A DNA stretch of 64,000 bases from Cavenderia fasciculata (lineage: Eukaryota; Evosea; Eumycetozoa; Acytosteliales; Cavenderiaceae): positions 434,001 to 498,000 of the forward strand of contig NW_004457708.1 of NCBI RefSeq assembly GCF_000203815.1, given 5' to 3'. Positions 55,716-64,000 of this stretch are shown in pieces (the stretch's first letter is position 1; each line of letters opens with the position of its first letter). A program made the position numbers and the translations under genes. The notes below the pieces were generated by a model that made no database searches, was not told the origin of the DNA, and was given only the letters and a program-made list of their open reading frames with translations.

Positions 55716-55813
55716 CAGCTGGTAAGAAAGTTGGTCTCATTGCTGCTCGTAGAACAGGTAAGCTCAGAGGAAAGGTTGATGTCGAGTAAACTATTGATCA
55801 ATCAAAGGTTTCT
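55716..55813 (+). repeat. 98-bp direct repeat, copy 2
   Basis: An exact second copy of the rpl8 coding end and start of its 3' UTR, 115 bp after the end of copy 1. It has no upstream rpl8 sequence, so it is a promoterless fragment. The sequence downstream of copy 2 is unrelated to that after copy 1. Confidence 0.93.
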
Positions 55814-56640
55814 CGTGAGTTGCATTCCTTCATCTCCTTCAAAGTAATCAAACAATTAGCTATGTGATCAGTGGAAGTACACTAGTTTCTGTTCGCATCT
55901 TACTCATTATCCTCTATGATGACTGCAAGGTATTCCTTTCCGAATTGGTTCAAGTGTTGCCTATGATCGAAGGATAGATTGATCCAATAGGGAATTGCCT
56001 ATTAGACAATTATATTATCCCTTCACAGCAACAACATTCTACCTCTCATTCAATCATCGTATCTTGTTTGTCAAGGTTGTATATAGAGACTATTTATCTT
56101 GTATCAATCAAGAAGAAGAACGTCGATTAGAAAAAAATAAGAGATACAATCATTGCAATCGACACCAAGCATAACGATATAATCATTCAACAACTAAAAG
56201 ATTCTATATTGGATATCTTCATTAACAGTCAACAAAGTATCGTAAAAGATACAAGAGTAGAACTAAATGGTGAATGTACATTATTATCATCAATTTCTAG
56301 ATCAGTCTCGTATCAACAGTCTATCATTTGAGAGTTGATGATTAATAGTGGACAAACATTGCAAATATGTGTTTCCCTTTAAGGGAAGGCTTTACAACAT
56401 TGGCACACGCTGTTGGGTTCCAATTTATCTTGTTTAGATTTTTTTATCTATACTGTGAACCCAACCGCGATGGTCTCTTGCCAATTCCATTCGAAGAGTT
56501 TGACCCCTTCTTGGAAGAGGACGAGTTGGTGAACCAGTTTGACGACGATACTAAATTGTTCTGTCGTTTCCTCATGACAAAGCAAATAATTGAACAAATT
56601 GGATGGAGACTACAATACTTCAAATCTCTCAGAGCTTGAC
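55814..56640 (+). pseudogene. Relic paralogue of the 42-44 kb gene
   Basis: Minus a few open stretches, this region has many stops. Two stretches align to the 598-aa protein at 42075-44044. DTIIAIDTKHNDIIIQQ with its following helix (about 56150-56240) aligns to KYVIVIKSDPIVKR. REGFTTLAHAVGFQFILFRF then PIPFEEFDPFLEEDEL (56388-56560) aligns to its residues 250-330. They are collinear. Open stretches before 56100 (for example ILYDDCKVFLSELVQVL) are not matched. The ORF starting at 56367 is the largest remaining piece (90 codons). Confidence 0.65.
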
Positions 56641-56952
56641 CTTGCCCAGCTAGGCCTTCAAGTCCAGGTTGAACTACCAAGTGCTAAAAGCCCTGCTACA
56701 AAAAGAAACAGAAGAAAGGCCAGAAACCAAAAGTGTCTTCTAGACGGGTGCAACCTCATCGTACAAAATGTTTGCTCTGACTGGCCACTGGATAGAGATG
56801 CAGACTATTGCAAGACAGAGTGCGCTATAGCCAATTATGTTGATCCAAACGACCGATTGGTATTCCACAGTAACACTTGCAATAATCGTATTGGAGGTGT
56901 CCCTTGCGGTAAGGCAATTCTCGCATATGCAAAATGCAAGTCAAAGTGTTAA
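56590..56952 (+). CDS. Cys-rich ORF of unknown status
   Basis: An open frame of about 120 codons, overlapping the end of the relic paralogue in another frame. It uses a basic segment (KRNRRKARNQK) and then about ten cysteines: CLLDGC, CSDW, YCKTEC, NTCNNR, PCGKAIL, CKSKC. The spacing suggests a metal-binding or disulphide-rich domain, but no family is recognised. A basic Lys/Arg-rich stretch in a further frame follows at about 56970-57110. It may be the last exon of a broken gene or a small real one. Start codon choice is uncertain (no ATG-start homology). Confidence 0.35.
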   Translation: MNKLDGDYNTSNLSELDLAQLGLQVQVELPSAKSPATKRNRRKARNQKCLLDGCNLIVQNVCSDWPLDRDADYCKTECAIANYVDPNDRLVFHSNTCNNRIGGVPCGKAILAYAKCKSKC

Positions 56953-57529
56953 ATGTGTTGGTGGAGTCTAAATAGAGCAAAGGAAAGAGCAAAAAAATGC
57001 CACCTACACCACCAGAACATCTCCTCGTAAAGCAAAGAAGAATATCACAAAGAACAAGAAAGCTGAGCCAAAACCAACAACAGTAAAAGATTCAATGGAT
57101 GTATGAACTATAAATAAATAAACAAATAAATAAATCAATATTATGAAAAAAAATCTATTTGTAATTATGTTAAATATGCATATGAACATTAGTTGTCCTC
57201 AATAACCAATCTCACCTCTTCCAACAATCATATCAATATTCATTATACTTTTACATTTGCAACAATATGGTAATGACCAACAATACCAACAATGCTTATC
57301 AAATTATTTCTCTGGCGCAGAGTTATCACTATGAAGTGGTTGGGACTCAACCGCTGAGCCTTTACCACTCGTTTGCCATATCATCGCTGAATGTCATTGG
57401 TCGTTCGGAACAAGCTGAGAGAATAGTAATACTACTACCACTCTATTTTTAGTTATCTAGAATTAAAAGGTCAACAAATGAAGAAATGTGCACCCTCAAC
57501 AACGTAGATCCATACTGACTATTATCTAC

Positions 57530-57596
<67 letters not shown>

Positions 57597-58628
57597 GTAG
57601 ATAATAGATAATAGTCAGTATCATCAGCACCTCTGACTCATCCTATCCTCTTCATTGGATACAATTTGTGGAGGTTCTTTACAATTTGTGGAGGGTCTGT
57701 CATTGGTCTGGTTTCAGTGCTGGTGTGTTGGGAATGGTCGCTTTATTGAGAGATTTCAGAGGCGAATCATTCTCATTCAAGGATACTGCATGTGCATCGT
57801 CTCTGATCCCGATCGTCGCTGGTATCATTGATCTACTTGAATATTTAAATTATTATATAATTAAAATTGCACCATGCACGATTATCGTTGTCCAATCAGT
57901 GCTCTGTCTCCAATCTTTTTTGTTTGTTGTCATCATCATCATCATTGTATATATCTAAAATAAAATAAAATTAAAGAAACGATTAATAATCTTTTAATTA
58001 ATTAGAAACGATTATATCTTGCTGTGTGTAGATTGACTGTATATATAATACATTTCATGAGATTAAAAGATACTTGATGATCACACATGTTGTTCTCTGC
58101 ATGTTGATAGAGCAAGCAGTGACAGATGAAACAATCAATCTACATATATCTCGTTTGTCTATCATCTTTTGTCTCTTTATGATTACAGCAACAAACACTT
58201 CCACGTCGATCAATGGTGAGCATCCTGAACATCCCATTCCTTCATAAAACACCGATCTTTCTTTTCATCATTATCTTCTCACTTCAGCAATGGTTGGCGA
58301 TACCTGCTGCCTCCATCTCTTGAATGTGTTCAATATATTCTCATCCAACCTTTGATTGTTGTTTATGTGTCTATCTTTATCCCTTGGTCAATGAGATTGT
58401 TGTTGGCACATGGCCAATGATTATACCTTTTGAGAAAAAGCGGTATACCGTATTGCCAACGTTCAATGTCTGTGATGATTACTTAGAAAACAAAAACTTT
58501 GAAAATTAATGTTAACAAAAAAAAAAAAAATTTATAGCCCTGTAGGGCAAAATCTTCACCTCCTTTTTTCACTGCTTTTTTTTTACCAATCTTTTTAAAC
58601 ACATTATCTGTAGAGAGAGATAGATAAG
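56953..58628. other. Gene-poor region with decayed fragments
   Basis: Open stretches at 57267-57452 and 57668-57958 (the latter with two or three hydrophobic segments) and at 58050-58230 (+ strand, hydrophobic) suggest remnants of a membrane-protein gene, but stops and frame changes prevent a gene model. No family is recognised. An inverted repeat with an ATT microsatellite interrupts at 57512-57621. The last 100 bp are the PARP promoter side with poly(A) and T-rich runs. Confidence 0.4.
57512..57621. repeat. ATT microsatellite inside an inverted repeat
   Basis: Left arm ATACTGACTATTATCTACTA (from 57512) and a right arm ending at 57621 are reverse complements apart from a 7-bp extra ATTATCT-type unit in the right arm. 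Between them lies an ATT run of about 20 units (57531-57594). The whole can form a long hairpin. Confidence 0.88.
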
Positions 58629-61600
58629 ATGAGTGGAATACAAGAAGCATTTAGTATAGAGTACTCTAAATCAGATAGATCTACATGTAAGAACTGTGGA
58701 AGCGGTCTCTCCAAAGGAGAGCTCAGGGTTGGCCACGGCAAACCAGGTCAATACCACGACGGATTAGAGTATAGCTACTTTCATGTAAAGTGCAAGATTA
58801 AATCTGTCAAGATTTTATCAGATTTGAAGGGTTGGGAGACTCTTAGATGGGATGATCAAATGACCATTAGAACAAAGCATTTCCCAAATGATACATCTGC
58901 AAATGCTGCTCTTGACACTCAACGTAAAGAATACATCAATGCACTTTGGAAGATTCAAGATCAACTTTCAGATTCTGTTTTAAAAGGTCCTCAAATTAAA
59001 GTAAGTTATAAAACTTTTTATATTTCTATTTTTTACTAAATATTTTTCTATTTTTCTATAGTCAATCATTGAAGAGAATAAAGGTAGAGTTGAAAAAGTA
59101 CCAGGTGATGTATTGGTTGGTATACTTTCCGATTGGTTATTACTTGGTCGTACTGGATCATGTCCAACATGTAAGAATTTCCATGTTGGTTTCAACTCTG
59201 TTGAATACAAGTGCTATGGTTATGTAACTGGTTTTACAAAGTGTGATTGGAAAGGTACTACAATCAAACGTCACAAAATCGTCATTCCATCATCCCTAAA
59301 GGCTAATCAATTAAAGTTTATTGAAAACTTTAAATTTTCAAAAGATTATCCAAAAGATGTTTGTAATTATGATGGTGATGATGATGATGAAGAAGAAGAT
59401 GAAGAAGAAAAAGAAGAATCATCAGATTCAGAAGCAGAAGAATCAGAACCAGAATCTGTTGATAGTGATGTTGTTCAAAGTGATCCAGAAAGTGGTGATG
59501 AACAAGTATCTAAAACAAAAAAGACAAAGAAAAAAGATCAAGAAGATGCTGTACCAATTGGTTCTGAATTGTATGGTATGGTTTTTATTATTGCAGGTAA
59601 TCAAAAGAATTTAGATCCATCACCATCTGAATTAAAATCATTAATCAATGATCATGGTGGTTCAGTTGTAGAAACTGTAGCCAAGGCAAATATTATGATT
59701 TCATGTGATGATGAAGTTAAAAAGTCAAAACCAACTAAAAAAGTTTCTGATGCTATTGATTCTGTAAGTAGAGAGAATTAAAAACAAAAAAATTATTTAT
59801 TTATTTTTATTTATTTATTAATTTTTTTTTATCCATTTAGATTCCAATTTTCCCAACTTCATGGTTACAAGATTTGGTTGATAGAAAAAATGAAGGAATT
59901 GAATTAAGAAAATCAAGTATTTCATCAAAATATGTAATTGAACCATCAGAATGTCAAGATGATTATGAATTGGTTACTACAAAATATGTTGCACCTAAAA
60001 AGGCAACTACCTCGACCACTTCAACCAAATCATCGTCGACCCTTCTTAAAAAGAGAAAAGAACCAGAGAAAAAGGAAATCATTTTTAAAAAGAAACCAAA
60101 GATGGGATCTGATATTCTCAAACCAGATGATGAAATCTCTAGCATTTACAACATTTATATGGAGGATGATCAAACCTATGGTACCATCACTTACAATGTT
60201 ATGCTCAATCTTGTAGACATTCATTCAGGTTACAACAAGTTTTACAAAATTCAATTATTAAATAATAATAATACTTATATTGTTTTCTTAAAATGGGGTA
60301 GAATTGGTAAAACTATGGGTAGTAAACAAGAACTTTGTAAGTCAAAAAACAAAAAAAAAAATATAATAATATTATTTTTATTAATTTTTTTTTATTTTCC
60401 AATTTAGTTACAAGTAAAAAAGGAGCAAAAGAATTATTTTCAAGTAAATTTGAATATTTTACAGGTATTACATGGGGAGATCATCATAGTTTTGAAAAGA
60501 AACCAGGAAAATATTATATGGTATCTCTTGATGATGGTTGGGATGATGATAATGATGAATTGGAGAGTGCCATTAAAAAGAACAAGAGTTCTGACAATTC
60601 TCAAAAAATGTTGGCTAGTCTTTCAACTCCATCCAATCTTGCTCCTCGTACCATTGAACTCATCAAATTAATGTTTGATCAGGAAATGATGAAAAAGCAA
60701 CTTGCTTCCATGAAGGTTGATATTGACAAGATGCCACTTGGTAAAATTTCAAAAAAACAAATTATGGATGGCTACCAAGTTTTGGCTGAAATTCAAGAAA
60801 TCCTTTCTCGTCCAAATGGAAATACTTCAACTGCTCCTTTATCTGATTGTGCTAATAGATTTTATTCTCTAAGTAAGTAAAAGAAAAAAAATAGAAATCA
60901 AATAATTTTAATATTAATTCTTTTTTTTTTTTTTTTTTTTTTTTTAGTTCCACATAATTTTGGTTCAAATTTGCCACCAATTATTAATACAAATGAAATG
61001 TTGAAAGAAAAGATGGATCTTATTGAAGCATTTATTGATATTGAAATTGCAAACAAACTTAAAAAGTAAGTAAAAAAATATAATAATATTTTTATTATTT
61101 ATTTACTTTTTATTTTTCTTAGACAATCAGAAAATACTGAAGGAAATTTAATTGATAACCATTATAAATCATTAAAGACCAATTTAGCACCATTAGACAA
61201 GGATAGTGAACTTTATAAAACATTGGTTAGTTATGCTCACAAGTCTCATGATACTAGTTATTTTGACTTTGGACTAAAGGTGGAGGATATCTTTGAAGTT
61301 GAAAGAGAAGGAGAGGTATCACGTTTTGATCCATGGAAGAAAAATGACAACAAGATGTTATTGTGGCATGGTAGTCGTTTGACCAATTGGTGTGGTATCA
61401 TTTCGCAAGGTTTACGTATTGCTCCACCTGAAGCACCCAAGACTGGTTATCGTTTTGGTAAAGGTGTCTACTTTGCCGATTGTATCTCCAAGAGTGCAAG
61501 CTATTGTTTCACTTCCAAGCAAAGTCCAACTGCTCTCATGATTCTCTGTGAGGTTGCTCTTGGCAAGATGAATGAACTCAAACATGACAAGTACATGGAA

Positions 61601-61819
61601 AAGGCTCCATCTGGAACTCACTCTACCAAAGCACTCGGCATGTCCATTCCCAATCCAAAGGAATACGTAAAGGTTGACAATGACATTGTTGTACCAGCTG
61701 GTTCAATCATCAAAACTGGTACAAATACCAGTTGTTCTCATAACGAATTTATCGTCTATGATGTATCCCAAATTAGAATTAAATATATTCTAAAAGTTAA
61801 TGTTCAAAACAAATATTAA
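58629..61819 (+). CDS. PARP1-like poly(ADP-ribose) polymerase
   Basis: Six exons, 58629-59000, 59062-59763, 59841-60336, 60408-60872, 60948-61065 and 61123-61819 (949 aa). Nuclear DNA-break sensor that builds ADP-ribose chains from NAD+. Order: one PARP-type zinc finger (about 5-90; YSKSDRSTCKNCGSGL, YFHVKC); PADR1/zinc III region (125-200; GSCPTCKNFHV, YKCYGYVTGFTKCDW); acidic insert; BRCT (about 280-390; MVFIIAG, LKSLINDHGGSV, PTSWLQDLVD); WGR (about 450-560; TYIVFLKWGRIGKTM, EKKPGKYYMVSLD); helical regulatory domain (600-720); catalytic domain with the HYE triad: LLWHGSR (about 799), FGKGVYFAD (833), NEFIVYD (924). Human PARP1 has two N-terminal fingers; only one is here. Several D. discoideum ADPRT genes share this plan; orthology not resolved. 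Confidence 0.94.
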
Positions 61820-62325
61820 AACAAAAAAAACAAAAAAAAGAAATCAAAAAGAAATCAAATTAAATTAATGAACAAATATTTCTAAAACCTGTATTCTCCA
61901 AATAACATAAATAAATAAAAAAAAGTGATTTTTAATAATAATAATAATAATACAAAAAAAAATCCCAATGCACAATAATTATAATTTTATAGTTTTTTCG
62001 GAGATTAGATATTTTCTTTTTTTTAAACAAATCGATAAAAGACAAGAAAATAGAAAAGTGGATGGGAAATTCTAAAAGCGCGAAAATTAATTTTTTATTT
62101 TTTTATTGCCAGTGTGCGCTTTGGGATTGATCACACCCACCATCTAAATTCATTCACACCTTTTTCAATGCTTGATATCATAGTAAAGCAGAAGTAATAT
62201 CTTATCTATCTTATATCTATCTATCTATTATTAGACTTTTAAAACGAGAGAAAGAAAGAAAGAAAGAAAGAAAATAGTATAGATATATATTTAGTTAGTT
62301 AGTACTATCTATTCATCACTATATA
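61820..62325. other. Intergenic region before the FAM135-like gene
   Basis: 506 bp between two + strand genes. A/T-rich with AATAAA-type runs near 61910, a more complex patch at 62060-62170 that includes a short GC-rich box (CCAGTGTGCGCTTTGG), and a GAAA microsatellite (62250-62272). The + gene's leader follows. No gene is seen. Confidence 0.4.
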
Positions 62326-64000
62326 ATGATATCACTTTATGCAACTGTCAATGTTCATCTATACATTGAATCATTACGTGTGATTGATTTAATTAGAAGA
62401 GGGTATGTAATATAGACTATTATAGACTATTATACCAGGCCTGGTTATTTATTTCCTTTTTTTTCTATACTCTAGAATATATAATATTAGAATAAAATGT
62501 TATAGAGAGATTGATGGATTACATGCAACACCATTACCACTAGTATCAGAAAAGTTTGGTGAACCAAGTCATAATATCAAACGACCAGAGATTCAACTAC
62601 CCAACTATTGTTCAAAGCATTTCTTTGTTGGTTATTTTAAAGAGAATATCATCATTCAGAATAGTTGTATCTTTCAAATAGACCTTCCATTAGAGAATCT
62701 AATGAATCAAAATGTATTAATAGAATTTGAATTAATTCAACATAATGAACAAGAGTAAGATTAAAAAAGAAAGTTAAACAACCCTAAATAGTATTTTGAT
62801 TACAACTTTTTATTTCTATTTCTATCTAGTGGAGCAACAGAAGAGATTGTACCAGAGAAAATAGTTAGTCATCAAAAATTAAGAATTAATAGAGCGGCAA
62901 GAGGAACACAACAATATTATCCAGTTATATTTGGTGATTGGTATTTCTCAATTTTAAAGGTACTAGTCAATACTACCATTACCAATGTTGGCTATAAATT
63001 GAATTTACCTTCAATTGTTGAAAAGGATTTATCTACGACAACGACGACGGCAACGACGACCCATCATTCTACTACAGCTTCAGTATCATTTTCATCAAAA
63101 TCACCAAGATCATCTAAAAGATTATCTGGATCAAATTCAGGTAGTCATTCAACTCCATCATCACCAAATTCATCAACTATTCATATTAATAGTACAAGTA
63201 AATCAACATCATCATTACCTAGTATACTACCATTTGATGAAGATATAGATAATCTTTTATCTTCAAAATATCAACAAGTTCAATCTTCATTGGTAGAATC
63301 TTATTGTCGACTAGTTGAAAGGTACAAACAATTATTACTACTTTTAAAACAGTCTCAGGTAGTTCAATTGGGTGAACTTGTCAATGTACCAGCACTCAAC
63401 ATTCCTCCTTTGGTTTCTTGGACTTGGAAACCTGCTCACATTATCAAAACAAATTCTTCCCCATCTTTAAATAGTTTAGAAACTAATAATAATAATAATA
63501 ACACAAGTACTATTAATTCTTCAAATAATAATAATAATAATAATAATATTTCAAAAAGAAAATCTTATATCAAGACGACAACAGGAGTATTAATGGATAA
63601 ACATTATGAAGATGAAGAAAGTAGTTTTAGTAGTTTTAGTTCATTTAGTAATGGTAGTAATAGTAGTAGTGGATATAATAGTTTATCAAGTGTATCAAGT
63701 TATGAAAGTACAGGATTAAATTGTAGTGTTGGTAGTTATGAAAGTTTATCAAAATCTCCAACATCTTCATCTCCAAATATTAGTTCAAGTGCCGACTCTT
63801 TACCAACTTGTAATAGTAATAGTAATAGTAATAGTTTATTATCTCCTCCTTTTGAACAACCAATGTGGAAAAAAATGATAAATAATTTCCAAAACATTTG
63901 TCAACAAATTTCATATCTTTGGGAATCATTTTGTAAAATATTTGCAATGGTCAGTCGAGAACATTGCTTTAAACATGCCATTCAATTTGAAAACAAATGT
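62326..64000 (+). CDS. FAM135-like protein (DUF3657), 3'-partial
   Basis: Exons 62326-62402, 62476-62754 and 62830 to beyond the window edge (about 508 aa visible). FAM135 proteins carry an N-terminal DUF3657 region and a C-terminal alpha/beta-hydrolase (lipase-like) domain; the latter would lie beyond the window. Matching blocks: ATVNVHLYIESLRVIDLIRRG, then IYNIRIKCYREIDGLHATP with Leu/His-Ala-Thr, FFVGYFKENIII, VLIEFELIQ and FGDWYFSILKVLVNTTI, in the family order (L-F-x-R-G-F-Y, LHATG, F-x-I-x-Y-K-N-E-x-V, FDYFHLSVV). A Ser/Asn/Thr-rich insert at about 215-400 precedes a helical segment (MWKKMINNFQNICQQ). The open frame has no stop to the end. Confidence 0.72.

Noticed and set aside
57668-57958. 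DTACASSL, resembling the polyketide synthase ketosynthase active site (DTACSSSL)
   Set aside because: No other ketosynthase motif surrounds it, the frame is short and hydrophobic, and flanks do not fit.
1-64000. tRNA genes, rRNA genes, CRISPR arrays, intact transposons, LTR or DIRS-type elements
   Set aside because: By eye I found no tRNA B-box with cloverleaf, no rRNA stretch, no regularly spaced repeat-spacer array, and no transposase, reverse transcriptase or integrase signature.

Overview
The window is nuclear DNA of a dictyostelid social amoeba. Intergenic and intronic DNA is very A+T rich, introns are short (about 50-100 bp) and start GTAAGT/GTATGT, and reading frames carry in-frame CAA and AAT/AAC homopolymers (polyQ, polyN). 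Several proteins are typical of the group, notably a RasS-type Ras, WASP, a DOCK-family GEF and a PARP. The species cannot be fixed from the sequence. Exon maps below were built by hand from splice consensus, frame continuity and protein homology recalled from memory.

Layout. 0.6-3.8 kb: HRD1-type ER ubiquitin ligase (+) converging on a SPRING/C12orf49-like gene (-). 4.1-7.0 kb: one five-exon gene (-) joining a DHH/DHHA1 phosphoesterase to a CCA/poly(A)-polymerase-like head, the most unusual gene here. 7.2-11.2 kb: LYR-motif protein (-), an unrecognised 348-aa protein (+), AMMECR1 (-), TFIIA gamma (+). About 11.63-11.71 kb: a possible Pol III small RNA. 12-18.6 kb: DOCK-family GEF. 18.7-20.2 kb: WASP (-). 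20.5-26.3 kb: RCC1-repeat protein and a GON4L-like SANT protein. 27-32 kb: cationic amino-acid transporter, an STMP1-like mitochondrial micropeptide (-) and peroxisomal acyl-CoA oxidase (-). 33.5-38.9 kb: rasS, a LisH/WD40 protein (-) and HSP90. 39-48.1 kb: LRR protein, two unrecognised proteins, an F-box-like protein and a modular ankyrin gene (-) whose 3' end is also present as a truncated copy on the other side of the F-box-like gene. 49-53.7 kb: truncated RBR-type gene, two NmrA-like paralogues (-), a SnoaL/NTF2-like gene and a LIN52-like gene. 54.7-55.6 kb: rpl8. 55.6-58.6 kb: decayed sequence with a 98-bp copy of the rpl8 3' end and a relic paralogue of the 42-44 kb gene. 58.6-61.8 kb: PARP. 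62.3 kb to the end: FAM135-like gene, running off the window.

Most genes are unrelated housekeeping or signalling genes. Neighbours with a plausible joint role are limited: DOCK GEF next to WASP (Rac-actin signalling), HRD1 next to SPRING (ER/Golgi membrane-protein control), and an NmrA-like gene divergent from a SnoaL-like gene.
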